Made by a program: the position numbers and the translations under genes. This document shows, in pieces, positions 43,938-53,554 of a DNA stretch of 64,000 nt. The first letter of the stretch is position 1; every line of letters begins with the position of its first letter. This DNA comes from Prolixibacteraceae bacterium JC049 (GTDB lineage: Bacteria > Bacteroidota > Bacteroidia > Bacteroidales > Prolixibacteraceae), in assembly GCA_023369685.1 (NCBI GenBank), contig SACZ01000009.1:1-64000 (forward strand), in the 5' to 3' direction. The notes beneath the pieces were generated by a model. The model worked only from the letters and a program-made list of their open reading frames with translations. It searched no databases and was not told the origin of the DNA.

Positions 43938-45416
43938 ATGGACGGGTATCACTTTCTGGCTTTCGACCTTGGAGCTTCAAGTGGAAGGGCCATGCTTGGC
44001 ACACTTCAAAACAAACAAATTGAATTAAAAGAGATTCATCGCTTTCAAAATAAAATGATGCAGGTAAACGGGCATCATCATTGGAATATCTATAGCATTT
44101 TCGAAGAGTTAAAAACAGCTTTGAAGAAATGCATACACACCCACAAAATCCAACCATTATCGGTAGCAGTCGATACATGGGGAGTGGATTTTGGTTTAAT
44201 CAATGAAGAAGGTGATATCGTTGGTATTCCATTTGCTTATCGCGATCACAGAACCGATAATGCCATGGAACAATTCTTCGAAGAACATATGCCATCGAAA
44301 GAGTTGTATGCCAAAACAGGTATTCAGTTTATGCAATTCAACTCACTATTTCAGGTGTACTCAATGGTGAAAAGTCAATCTTCGCAATTAAAGATTGCTA
44401 AAAACCTATTGTTTACTCCTTGTCTTTTAAGCTATCTGTTTTCTGGTGTTCGAAAAAACGAATACAGTATTGCCAGCACTTCTCAAATGCTTCAACCAGC
44501 CACTTCTAACTGGGATGGCGACTTGGTTAACAAGTTGGGAATTTCAGAAGAATTCATGGGTGAGGTAGTAATGCCTGGAACCGTTCTTGGAAATATCAGA
44601 AAAGAAATTTGCGAAGAAATTGGATGTGATCCAATTCCTGTTGTTGCTGTAGGAGCACACGACACCGCCTCGGCCATTGCATCGGTACCTGCCACAGAAG
44701 GCAACTGGGCTTACTTAAGCTCAGGAACCTGGTCATTGATGGGTATAGAAACCGAGCAGCCAATTATCAACCAAGCCACTTTCGATGCAGCTTTCACCAA
44801 CGAAGGAGGTGTTGATGGTACCATTCGCTTCTTGAAGAACATCACAGGTTTGTGGTTAATTCAGGAAAGTCGCAAAATGTGGCTAGACAGAGGAGAAGAC
44901 TATTCGTTCCCTGAGTTGGTAAAAATGGCAGCCGAAGCACAACCATTTAAGAGCTTCATTAATCCCGATGCAGCAGACTTTATGAACCCGGCTAATATGC
45001 TGGAAGCAATCGATGCCTATTTGGTTAAAACCAATCAACAGTCGCTGGATACTCCGGGAGAATATGCTCGCGTAATATTTGAAAGCTTGGCCATGAAGTA
45101 CCGTAAAACCATGGAGCAAATCGAAGAGCTTTCTGACAAAAAGATTGATGTACTGCATATTATCGGTGGAGGATCGAATAATAAGCTACTTAATCAATTT
45201 GCGGCCAATGCACTTGGTATAAATGTAGTTGCCGGACCAGATGAAGCTACAGCAACTGGTAACTTATTGATGCAAGCCAGAGCTTTAGGTCATCTGGAAT
45301 CATTAAAAGAGATCCGCCAGGTTATCATCAATTCATTCGAACCTGAAACATTCATTCCAGAAAACACAACTGAATGGAATGCTGCTTATGAGCGCTATTC
45401 TGTTTTGGACAAATAA
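43938..45416 (+). CDS. rhaB: Rhamnulokinase
   Basis: 492 residues of the FGGY kinase family, phosphorylating L-rhamnulose at O1. AFDLGASSGRAMLG is the RhaB-type phosphate-1 loop. VDTWGVDFGLI, PFAYRDHRTD, GAHDTASAIASVPA and HIIGGGSNNKLLNQFAANA are diagnostic of rhamnulokinase rather than xylulokinase. It ends 5 bp before a strong terminator and is monocistronic; rhaA, rhaD and a rhamnose permease are not in the window, so the rest of the pathway lies elsewhere. Confidence 0.93.
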   Translation: MDGYHFLAFDLGASSGRAMLGTLQNKQIELKEIHRFQNKMMQVNGHHHWNIYSIFEELKTALKKCIHTHKIQPLSVAVDTWGVDFGLINEEGDIVGIPFAYRDHRTDNAMEQFFEEHMPSKELYAKTGIQFMQFNSLFQVYSMVKSQSSQLKIAKNLLFTPCLLSYLFSGVRKNEYSIASTSQMLQPATSNWDGDLVNKLGISEEFMGEVVMPGTVLGNIRKEICEEIGCDPIPVVAVGAHDTASAIASVPATEGNWAYLSSGTWSLMGIETEQPIINQATFDAAFTNEGGVDGTIRFLKNITGLWLIQESRKMWLDRGEDYSFPELVKMAAEAQPFKSFINPDAADFMNPANMLEAIDAYLVKTNQQSLDTPGEYARVIFESLAMKYRKTMEQIEELSDKKIDVLHIIGGGSNNKLLNQFAANALGINVVAGPDEATATGNLLMQARALGHLESLKEIRQVIINSFEPETFIPENTTEWNAAYERYSVLDK

Positions 45417-45421
45417 CATTC

Positions 45422-45460
45422 ATTTCCGGACTACACATTCTTAACGTAGTCCGGAAATTT
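45422..45460 (+). terminator. Intrinsic terminator after rhaB
   Basis: Perfect 13-bp stem ATTTCCGGACTAC / GTAGTCCGGAAAT with an 11-nt loop and a short T stretch, 5 bp past the rhaB stop. Confidence 0.8.
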
Positions 45461-45529
45461 CCTTCTCAACAAATTCCAAACTAATCCTAGCAAATTCTAT
45501 TGCTGAATTTTTAATTCTCCTAACATTAC

Positions 45530-45537
45530 TATATTTG
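45530..45537 (+). promoter_or_regulatory. Candidate promoter (-7 TATATTTG) for the potassium channel
   Basis: Exact TAnnTTTG box with a TTTTT tract about 20 bp upstream in place of the -33 element; leader of about 65 bp to the ATG at 45607. Confidence 0.5.
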
Positions 45538-45606
45538 CGGCCTCACACATAAAGTCATTTCATCTTAGCACACCTACATTTCATTATTATTTTTTAAATT
45601 TATAAG

Positions 45607-46278
45607 ATGAAGAACATTCTCTACAAATTTCGTTTCGAAGCTTTTTTTGTAACACTTATTATTCTATTGTTTGGATCATTGGTTATCCCAAACCCTTTCT
45701 TTGATAATATTTTATCCCCTATACTTGTTTTAGTTAATATGCTTATGGGAGTGGTAATGATATTCTCAAAAGGAAAAATGAATGGATGGAAAACCATTGG
45801 TCTGCTATTAGTGTCTGCATTAACATTTCTTGCAACCATCTATAATCCCAACCATAGCCACCCTACTCAAATGGTTAGGTTAGCACTATCATTTTTCTTC
45901 TATTTCTATGTCACCATTAGCTTAATCCAACAGGTATTGAAAGCAAAAGTGGTAAACAGAAATGTCATATTGGGCTTAGTAACAGGCTACATATGTTTAG
46001 GCTTAGTTGGTTTTTTCATATTTCTAAGCATAGAAACTGTTCACCCCAATTCATTCAACGGACTCCAATATGCCAATGATACTCCATATCAATTAATGGA
46101 CACTTTGATTTACTACAGTTATATCACATTACTTACTATTGGATTCGGAGACATTACTCCTGTTACTGCAGTGGCTCAAAAGGCAACTATTTTTGTTGGA
46201 CTGATTGGACAGGTATATATGGTTATCGTTACAGCAATTGTTATTGAAAAATACATCCGTCATTCTAAAAAGGATTAA
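45607..46278 (+). CDS. Potassium-channel-like membrane protein
   Basis: 223 residues, hydrophobic, with about six TM segments (four N-terminal helices, then a pore module). The selectivity filter is T177-I-G-F-G-D182 within LLTIGFGDITPVT, preceded by a pore helix (MDTLIYYSYI) and followed by the last TM helix. No cytosolic RCK/TrkA domain follows, so gating is not evident. Monocistronic between a strong terminator and a glycosidase gene. Confidence 0.88.
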   Translation: MKNILYKFRFEAFFVTLIILLFGSLVIPNPFFDNILSPILVLVNMLMGVVMIFSKGKMNGWKTIGLLLVSALTFLATIYNPNHSHPTQMVRLALSFFFYFYVTISLIQQVLKAKVVNRNVILGLVTGYICLGLVGFFIFLSIETVHPNSFNGLQYANDTPYQLMDTLIYYSYITLLTIGFGDITPVTAVAQKATIFVGLIGQVYMVIVTAIVIEKYIRHSKKD

Positions 46279-46420
46279 TTGAATTCTGCTGCTCAGGCGC
46301 TTTTAACTTGCATATGCTATTTCTTAAATGTAATTTTAACGCCATATGAATAAATAATACTTCGAGTGTTTTTTATTCACTGTGAAAATTGAACTAGCGT
46401 CTTTGCGCAAGCCTGTAAGA

Positions 46421-48322
46421 ATGAGAAAAGAACTGCTGAACTTAATATTAATCATTCTGGTTATTTCATGTAGCCAGAAGGTAACTGAGCTCCCTACATT
46501 TGAAGGAGATATTCGAACTGAAATTCAGGAAGAGGAAGGTAATGTTTCCTCGAAGCTTTCATTATATCAATTTGATAGGGAGAAGATAAGCCTGCATGGT
46601 CAGATGGGCTCATTTACGCCTCACTACTCTGTTCATGAGATCGATTCATTTATTTATCTGATCAAATTTCAGATTGAGTCTGATTTTCCGGCAATTCCTC
46701 CTCAGTTTAAAATGAAGCTTGCTTTTCCTCGAAAAGATATTTATACACTCTGGAGTTCTGAGACGTGGTCTAACAATTCTTACTTCAATTTACCCAATTA
46801 CGATAAGGCAGCCACTCCTTATGGAATAGTTTCAGCAATCACTAAAGAAGATAAAAACCGCTTTACCTACACTTGTAAAGACGATAATAACGATAAATTT
46901 CTGGCTCTTTTTGTGGAGGAAAAGGTAGACACAATGTATTTCAACCTGAATTTCTTTGTGGACAACCCTCCTGTTACCAATATTTTGGATTACGATGCCG
47001 AAATCCGAATCGACTTAAGGAATGTAAATTACGTTGAAGCAATTGCCGATGCAGCCAGTTGGCGTATTGAACAGAAAATTGGTCGTATGGGAGATGAACG
47101 CATAAAAATGCGGGAACCTATTTATTCTTCATGGTATCCAATGCACCGTAACATTCCTGTGGAAAACCTAACCAGAGAAATGGACTCCATAGCCAGTTAT
47201 GGATTCAAATCATTACTGATTGACGATGGATGGCAATCGCTGGTTAAATCTAAAATCGATACTCTGGGTAACTGGGATGCAGGCGAAGTGGAAGATATGT
47301 TCCATTTTATCGACAAAGGAAAAGAAAAAGGATTTCAAGTTTACTTATGGTACTCCCTTCCTTTCACCGGAGGTAACCCAAAAGTATTGAAGCGCTTCAA
47401 AGATAAGTTTGTTCGCTACCGTGCTCCTCGTCAAATCTATGTTATCGATCCTCGTTATCCGGATGTTCGCAGCTACCTGATTGATGTGTACAGCAACATG
47501 TTGGAAAAATGGAACATCGATGGTTTCTGGTTCGATTTTATTAACGACTACTACCCCGATGAGAATGTGGTGCTTAAGAAAGATATGGGGCGCGATTTAA
47601 TTGGTGTTTTCAAAGCAGTAGATACATTGCTGGTAGAGATAAAGAATGAATTGAAATTTATTCATCCCGATGTTTTCTTCGGTCAGAATTTACACGCAGC
47701 AGGTCCCGCACGTTCCAACTATCAAAGTTCTTTGACAGGTTTCGTTGGAGTGCAAAGTGCAGGAATTGTTCGAGAGAAAATGGTAAACAACCGATTACTG
47801 TTTGGTAGATATACTCCATTTATGGAGATCATGGGAATCGATGCTGAAGATACACCAGAACAAGTGGCTCTTAAATTTCAATCCATTCTATTTGAAATTC
47901 CTCACCTATCGTTTTTTCCAATGACTATATCACCTTCGGTACACTCTACGCTACATTTCTGGCTTGACTACTGGCGATACAATAAACAGTTGTTGCTTGA
48001 TGGAACTTTCAGACCATTAAAGCCAGCCAAAGGCTATCCGGTTATTCAGTGTTCAAAAAACAACAAAACATTATTTGTAAATTACGATGCGCTGCAAATT
48101 ATTGAACTTCCCAGAGAGATGCCGGAAACGTTGGATATAATAAATTCAACTACTAAAAACTATTTACAGATAAGTCATTTCCCGGATGAAAGTCAGCTTC
48201 GCTACGAAGTATACGATGCTACTGGAAAAATGAGATCTTCAGGTATCTATAAACTAAAGAAGCCCGACCATGAGTTTATTGTTCCTCCAGCCGGACTTCT
48301 ACGATTTAAAAGAACCAATTAA
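46421..48322 (+). CDS. Lipoprotein glycosidase of the alpha-galactosidase clan (GH36/GH-D-like)
   Basis: 633 residues from the ATG at 46421; an upstream GTG at 46382 would add 13 residues before the signal peptide. Lipobox VISC at about 17-20. An N-terminal beta domain is followed by a TIM barrel: SWYPMHRNIPVENL, LIDDGWQ, GFQVYLWYSLP and WNIDGFWFDFIND, where Asp372 is in the position of the catalytic nucleophile. The usual Lys two residues before the nucleophile is replaced by Trp370. It probably hydrolyses alpha-linked sugars at the cell surface. It ends 3 bp from the convergent DUF4249 gene. Confidence 0.75.
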   Translation: MRKELLNLILIILVISCSQKVTELPTFEGDIRTEIQEEEGNVSSKLSLYQFDREKISLHGQMGSFTPHYSVHEIDSFIYLIKFQIESDFPAIPPQFKMKLAFPRKDIYTLWSSETWSNNSYFNLPNYDKAATPYGIVSAITKEDKNRFTYTCKDDNNDKFLALFVEEKVDTMYFNLNFFVDNPPVTNILDYDAEIRIDLRNVNYVEAIADAASWRIEQKIGRMGDERIKMREPIYSSWYPMHRNIPVENLTREMDSIASYGFKSLLIDDGWQSLVKSKIDTLGNWDAGEVEDMFHFIDKGKEKGFQVYLWYSLPFTGGNPKVLKRFKDKFVRYRAPRQIYVIDPRYPDVRSYLIDVYSNMLEKWNIDGFWFDFINDYYPDENVVLKKDMGRDLIGVFKAVDTLLVEIKNELKFIHPDVFFGQNLHAAGPARSNYQSSLTGFVGVQSAGIVREKMVNNRLLFGRYTPFMEIMGIDAEDTPEQVALKFQSILFEIPHLSFFPMTISPSVHSTLHFWLDYWRYNKQLLLDGTFRPLKPAKGYPVIQCSKNNKTLFVNYDALQIIELPREMPETLDIINSTTKNYLQISHFPDESQLRYEVYDATGKMRSSGIYKLKKPDHEFIVPPAGLLRFKRTN

Positions 48323-48325
48323 CTA

Positions 48326-49141
48326 TTAAGGCTTAACAATTTTCAATTCTAAATCGACGTAGTTAAAGGCCGTAAACAGTCCATAACCATTAATCAGATT
48401 GGTTGCAGGTTCATTCAGGTTTCGTGAATCCTGCTTTAGGGTATCGTATAAGTCGACATACTCCTTGTTTACCTTATGCAAACGCACCTCGTAGGTTCCG
48501 TATTGATTGATATCAGCAACACTAAACAGGTGGCTATCTCCATTTTCAGGACGAGTAGTGATACTTATTCCAATGTTTATGGTTTGTCCTAGTTGAATAA
48601 TATTTTCCGGGTTCTCGGTTGTATTTCTTATGGTAATGAAATAGTAATCGTTATTGGCGTTATCCCATGTAAGATTAACCTTTATATTTTTCAACTGCTC
48701 CAGTCCCTGAGGGTTGTTAATTGGAGCAATTTCCAATCTGTTTGTAGAAAGCGATGCGTTCATTGGAGAATTAGGAACTTTTGTTTCTCCTTCAACCACA
48801 TAGCCATTATGTTCCATCTGAATATTCCATACATCTCCTTCCTGCACATGTAAGTCATTTTCAGGATAACAGTAATATCCTGCTTTATCCGGATCGGGAG
48901 TTAACAGGTAACTTTCCTCTCCATTAGTTAGCTTTACCTGAGCATCTACAACTGCTACTTCTTCTGATTCCTCTGACGAGAACAGCTGCATCTCAGATAC
49001 TTTTACCTCCGTTACTGGCATATTCGCAAACAGATAAGCCTCTAACACAGGCTTTGGAGCAATGGTCTCTGAATTAAAATCGTCGCATCCTCCCACTAAA
49101 AAGCTAGTAAGAATAGTTATTACATATATTAAATTCTTCAT
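48326..49141 (-). CDS. DUF4249-family lipoprotein
   Basis: 271 residues; lipobox VGGC at about 16-19 followed by DDFNSE. Strand-rich mature part with LTNGEESYLLTPDPDKAGYYCYPENDLHVQEGDVWNI, characteristic of DUF4249. These proteins are almost always encoded right after a TonB-dependent receptor and probably cap or assist it at the outer membrane. It starts 18 bp after the receptor gene here. The transported ligand is unknown. Confidence 0.85.
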   Translation of the reverse strand: MKNLIYVITILTSFLVGGCDDFNSETIAPKPVLEAYLFANMPVTEVKVSEMQLFSSEESEEVAVVDAQVKLTNGEESYLLTPDPDKAGYYCYPENDLHVQEGDVWNIQMEHNGYVVEGETKVPNSPMNASLSTNRLEIAPINNPQGLEQLKNIKVNLTWDNANNDYYFITIRNTTENPENIIQLGQTINIGISITTRPENGDSHLFSVADINQYGTYEVRLHKVNKEYVDLYDTLKQDSRNLNEPATNLINGYGLFTAFNYVDLELKIVKP

Positions 49142-49158
49142 TTTGATTTTTTTAATGA

Positions 49159-51537
49159 TTAAAAGTGAAGGGCAAAAAACAGGTTTGGAGTAAACCCAAT
49201 GAAATTCACATCTGTCTCAACAAACTGATCCTCTACTTTCTCAAACTCTTTATACCACACATTGCTTCGATTATACAGATTGAAAAGAGACAATCCCAGT
49301 TCACATTTCGATTTGCCCAATTTAAAGTTATAGTTCACACTCAGGTCCAAACGATGATAGTCGGGCAAACGAAAGCCATTTTTAGGGCCCACTGCCACAT
49401 AATCCATTGTCGAGTCATCCAATAAAGTAAGCGTGTATCCACCTACCGGAGCAGTATAAGGTTTACCACTGGCATAAACCCATGTTCCCGAGAACTTAAA
49501 CTTTCCCAATTCGTAAGCTCCCACAATTTTCAGTTCATTGGGCTGATCATGCGCTGCGGGGTATTCTCCGTCGTTAATATCGGGGAATAAATGCGCCACT
49601 TCACTCAGCGTGTAAGAAACCCAACCGGTGAATTTTCCGAATTTACGCTGAAGCAATAGCTCCACTCCTTTAACTGTTCCAGTACCACTAAAGAATGGCT
49701 CTCCATTCTCCACCTGTTGAATTCGGGTTGAATACTCCGACAAGCCATCCAGTTTTTTATAGTAAGCTTCCACATTAAACAGCCAGTTTTTATTTTCATA
49801 AGAAGCACCCAATATATAATGCGATGCCGAAGTTACCGGAACAATCTCATCATCTGTCATAATCCAAAAGTCTCTGCTCCCCTGCATTACATCCTCTCGT
49901 ATTACTCGTTTAGCAAACTGATTGTATTTGCCATAAGCTGCCTTCATTTTGAAACCTTTCGCCGGTTCAAACATAGCTTGTACTCGTGGCTCCCAATACA
50001 CTTTATCCGTGTTCTTGTAATAAACTGAACGTAAACCAGCTATCATTGAAAACTGCTTCGATGGCTTCCATTCATTCTGAATATATCCGGCAATAGTAGT
50101 TCCATCATCCTTACGGTCGATAACCGAAATAGTGTCATTTATTTCATATAAATATTTGATATCATTATAAGTAAGGTGCGCGCCAAATTCCAATGTGTTC
50201 TTTCCATTCAATTTATATTGAAAATCGTTTTTAATCGCATATTCTATCACATCATTATCTTCCAGCGATCCTGTTTCTACCTTCAGAGAACTACCATCTT
50301 GTTTGGTAATATCCGATTTGGAAAAACGTTCGCGATTACTGAAATAATTGGAATAGGATGCTACCAAATTGGAGTAAAGTCGGCTATTCCATTGACGTCC
50401 CCACTTGCTACTCACCCCGAAGTTTCCCCATTGCGTAAGATCCTTGGTATCGTTACTATAATCAAATGTATATTTTCCCCAGCGTCCGGAAGATCCTGTT
50501 TCTGAGATATCGCGCGAATTATCCAGATGATCCTTTCCATTGTAGAAAGAGATCGAGATCACATCCTTTTCTGTTGGCTTTAAAGTTGCTTTTGCATTTA
50601 AATCATAGAAGTAAAAATCTGGTTCATTAGCATATTTAGATAAACCTGCTCCTTCCAATGCTTCATTTACCGTTGTCTGTCCACTTAAATCGAAAATGTC
50701 ATTGTAAAGTCCTCCCTTTATAAAATCGGTCAACGATCTTCGGTAAGCAACTAAAAATGAACCTTTATCCCATAGCGGAATTTCCAGGTATCCATTGGCA
50801 CTGATTGTGCTTAAAGACATTCCTCCTTTCACTTGCTTTTCGTTTCCGGTCTTTCCTGTAAGCTCAACTACACTCGATGTTCTTCCGCCATACTTAGCCA
50901 TATAACCACCTTTGTACAATTGTACATCTTTAATGGAATTGGAATTGAAAGCACTAAAAAAGCCATAGAAATGGTCGACGTGATAAACCGTAAATCCATC
51001 GAATAGCACCAGGTTCTGGTCAGGCGTTCCTCCCCTTACATACAACCCCGAAGAAGCTTCGTTGCTTCCACTAACCCCCGGCAGCAATTGCATCGATCTA
51101 AAAATATCTTTTTCTCCAATACTGGGTAAAAATGAAATATTCTTGGGTGAGATGGCTATCTGTCCAATGTTATCAGATACCTTCATCATATTTCTGGAAG
51201 CTGCTTTTACAGTCACCTCTTCCAAACCGATTTCATCAGGCTCCATCTCTATCACCACATATTGTTGATTTGGCTTTACTCCTACTTTCACTTTTTTATA
51301 GCCCAAAATGCTGGCTTCCAAAACTAGCTTTTCCTGACTTACATCTAATAAAGTAAAGAATCCGTCCAGGTTGGTAGTCGTTCCCAAACTGGTTCCAACC
51401 ACCGATACTGTTGCATATGGTAGTGTTTCTCCACTTGACTTCTGCTTCACCACTCCGCTTATGGAGCGCTGACCAAACACAGAAGTCACCAGCAACATTA
51501 ATACAAACTGAAATAAAATGGTTTTGATTGTCATCAT
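49159..51537 (-). CDS. TonB-dependent receptor with CarboxypepD_reg-like N-domain
   Basis: 792 residues, outer-membrane active transporter. Signal peptide about 1-22, then a carboxypeptidase-regulatory-like domain (SGVVKQKSSGETLPYATVSVVG). The plug has LPSIGEKDIFRSMQLLPGVSG and GLYVRGGTPDQNLVLFDG, followed by a 22-strand-type barrel ending in aromatic Phe. It sits between LytS/LytTR genes upstream and DUF4249 downstream, all on the minus strand. A long 112-bp gap to the LytTR gene could hold its own promoter. Confidence 0.92.
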   Translation of the reverse strand: MMTIKTILFQFVLMLLVTSVFGQRSISGVVKQKSSGETLPYATVSVVGTSLGTTTNLDGFFTLLDVSQEKLVLEASILGYKKVKVGVKPNQQYVVIEMEPDEIGLEEVTVKAASRNMMKVSDNIGQIAISPKNISFLPSIGEKDIFRSMQLLPGVSGSNEASSGLYVRGGTPDQNLVLFDGFTVYHVDHFYGFFSAFNSNSIKDVQLYKGGYMAKYGGRTSSVVELTGKTGNEKQVKGGMSLSTISANGYLEIPLWDKGSFLVAYRRSLTDFIKGGLYNDIFDLSGQTTVNEALEGAGLSKYANEPDFYFYDLNAKATLKPTEKDVISISFYNGKDHLDNSRDISETGSSGRWGKYTFDYSNDTKDLTQWGNFGVSSKWGRQWNSRLYSNLVASYSNYFSNRERFSKSDITKQDGSSLKVETGSLEDNDVIEYAIKNDFQYKLNGKNTLEFGAHLTYNDIKYLYEINDTISVIDRKDDGTTIAGYIQNEWKPSKQFSMIAGLRSVYYKNTDKVYWEPRVQAMFEPAKGFKMKAAYGKYNQFAKRVIREDVMQGSRDFWIMTDDEIVPVTSASHYILGASYENKNWLFNVEAYYKKLDGLSEYSTRIQQVENGEPFFSGTGTVKGVELLLQRKFGKFTGWVSYTLSEVAHLFPDINDGEYPAAHDQPNELKIVGAYELGKFKFSGTWVYASGKPYTAPVGGYTLTLLDDSTMDYVAVGPKNGFRLPDYHRLDLSVNYNFKLGKSKCELGLSLFNLYNRSNVWYKEFEKVEDQFVETDVNFIGFTPNLFFALHF

Positions 51538-51649
51538 AAATTGTTTTAGTTGATGATTTGTTCTAAAACAAACTTATGACTCTTCGAAGCTGGTGTCGTG
51601 GCTGTTTCAACCAACGACACAAATATTCACACCAACGGGAAGTAGCGCT

Positions 51650-52351
51650 TTAATCTTCCAGCATTTTCTTCAACTCCTCCTTGTAAACCCTTCCAACAGG
51701 GATGGAATGTTCCCCTATTTCAATGGTATTACCATATATGGTTTCGATATGCTTAACTGCAACCAAAAACGATTTGTGTACCCGAATAAAACCATACATC
51801 CCCAACTGCTCTTCCACATTCTTCATTCGGTCGTATTTTATGAATTTCTTTCCCTCGGTAGTATAAAAAACCACATATTCTTTCATCCCTTCAATATGGG
51901 TTATCTCGCTAAACTTCACCTTTACCGACTTATACCCGGATTTCAGAAACATAAAATCTTTTGCAACTATCTCAGTATTTTTTTCTCCTACAGAGTTTCG
52001 CGTATTTACCTTCAAAACAGCCTGAGCAAAGCGTTCAAAACCGATTGGTTTTAGCAAGTAGTCCACCACATTTAACTCATAACCTTCTAACGCATATTCA
52101 GAATAAGCTGTGGTTAAAATAACTGCAGGTTTATATTGTAGTGTACGAATAAAATCAAGGCCGGTAAGTCCCGGCATCTGGATATCCAAAAAGATTAAAT
52201 CAACCTGTCCGCTATTTATTAGCTCGAATGCTTGCGCTGCCCGATTAAATGTATCAATCAACTGCAGTTGAGGCATCTGAACGACATACTCTTTAAGGTA
52301 GTCTACCGCTATGGGTTCATCATCGATAATAATACATTTAATCTTTTCCAT
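51650..52351 (-). CDS. LytTR-family response regulator
   Basis: 233 residues. The receiver domain has acidic pocket DD at 10-11, phospho-acceptor Asp56 (LIFLDIQMPG), Thr80 and Lys101 (YLLKP). The C-terminal LytTR DNA-binding domain is at about 130-233 (GYKSVKVKFSEITHIEGMKEYVVFYT, FIRVHKSFLVAVKHI). Starts 6 bp after the kinase gene; together they form a two-component system whose likely target is the adjacent receptor or envelope genes. Confidence 0.94.
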   Translation of the reverse strand: MEKIKCIIIDDEPIAVDYLKEYVVQMPQLQLIDTFNRAAQAFELINSGQVDLIFLDIQMPGLTGLDFIRTLQYKPAVILTTAYSEYALEGYELNVVDYLLKPIGFERFAQAVLKVNTRNSVGEKNTEIVAKDFMFLKSGYKSVKVKFSEITHIEGMKEYVVFYTTEGKKFIKYDRMKNVEEQLGMYGFIRVHKSFLVAVKHIETIYGNTIEIGEHSIPVGRVYKEELKKMLED

Positions 52352-52357
52352 GGTTGT

Positions 52358-53350
52358 TTATTTACTAAGTGGAACACTTAAAAATACAAAGTACTTATCC
52401 TCTTCATTATTTATTTCCAGCTTATACCTATCGCCATAAATCAAGTCGAGGCGCTTTTTCACATTTTGTAAACCCACACCTCCTGGTCTTCCTCCCTGGC
52501 CATCTGAAAATGTGTTAGCACATGAAAACTGCAGCCATTCCCCTTCTGTCCAGATATTAATTTCAATTGAAGCTTGTTCATGCTGATCAATATTACCATG
52601 CTTAAAACAGTTTTCGACAAATGGTAGCATCAGCAATGGAGCAACTTTACTGGTTCTATCAGGTACTTCCACCTCAAGGTTAATTTGATTTCCATTCAAC
52701 AGTCTCAACCGCTCCAACTCGATATAATTACTGATAAAAGCAATCTCTTTGGTAAGAGCTACCTGCTCCGAACTGGTCTCATAAATGATGTATCGCATGG
52801 CCTCTGACAACATTAATACCACCTTCGGTGCTCGCTCATCTTTATTGTATGTCAATCCATAAATATTATTCAAAGTATTAAAGAAGAAATGCGGATTCAT
52901 TTGCGACTTAAGAAACTCCAGCTCTTTCTCTGTCTTTTCATGCATTATGCGCAATGCCCGTTCTTCAGTACTTCGCTTATTCAAAATCACCTGATAAAGC
53001 ATTGCTACAATCATTACAAACAAAACTCTGAATACACCTCCATAAGTAGTTCCCACCGGAGCTTTTACCTGCATGAACAGCTCAATAGCATTAAACGTAA
53101 AACGAATCAATGCAGTACTGGCAAATGCCATCAACAACATCTTTAGAATATACCACCAGTATTTTTGAGGTACAAACTGTTTCTGGATAGCTGCAGTACC
53201 ATAGAAAATGATCATATAAATTAAATAAAGAGGTAGAGTGGTTAACAAGGCTTCTTTCAATGAATCGACATTAGGCAATGCCAATAAACGCAAAACGATT
53301 AACCCAAACCAAGCAAGCAGATGTTCAAATATTCTATTTTCCTTTCCCAT
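52358..53350 (-). CDS. LytS/YehU-type sensor histidine kinase
   Basis: 330 residues: about four N-terminal TM helices (to residue 125), a short coiled coil, then the His-kinase domain of the PF06580 type with QMNPHFFFNTLNNIYGL (His154) and the ATP-binding motifs MLPFVENCFKHG and GRPGGVGLQNVKKRL. There is no separate sensor domain, so the membrane part probably senses the stimulus. First gene of the kinase-regulator-receptor-DUF4249 run, divergent from the DUF6515-like gene. Confidence 0.93.
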   Translation of the reverse strand: MGKENRIFEHLLAWFGLIVLRLLALPNVDSLKEALLTTLPLYLIYMIIFYGTAAIQKQFVPQKYWWYILKMLLMAFASTALIRFTFNAIELFMQVKAPVGTTYGGVFRVLFVMIVAMLYQVILNKRSTEERALRIMHEKTEKELEFLKSQMNPHFFFNTLNNIYGLTYNKDERAPKVVLMLSEAMRYIIYETSSEQVALTKEIAFISNYIELERLRLLNGNQINLEVEVPDRTSKVAPLLMLPFVENCFKHGNIDQHEQASIEINIWTEGEWLQFSCANTFSDGQGGRPGGVGLQNVKKRLDLIYGDRYKLEINNEEDKYFVFLSVPLSK

Positions 53351-53520
53351 TTTTTATTGCGAATGAGTTAAATATAACAAAATCAATTCGCATTATTTCA
53401 ACCAACAACATTCTATCCTCAATCAACTACCAATTCTTCTTAAAAACAACTCTTTTCTCCATTGGTTAAGTCCAATCGGTCGTTGGTTGAAAAGAACATC
53501 AAACACTTTGCCTCAGGCCA

Positions 53521-53528
53521 TATGTTTG
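53521..53528 (+). promoter_or_regulatory. Candidate -7 box (TATGTTTG)
   Basis: TATGTTTG fits TAnnTTTG and ends 26 bp before the ATG at 53555. The -33 element is not obvious. Confidence 0.4.
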
Positions 53529-53554
53529 TCCTAAAATCAGAAAAATAAAAAAAG

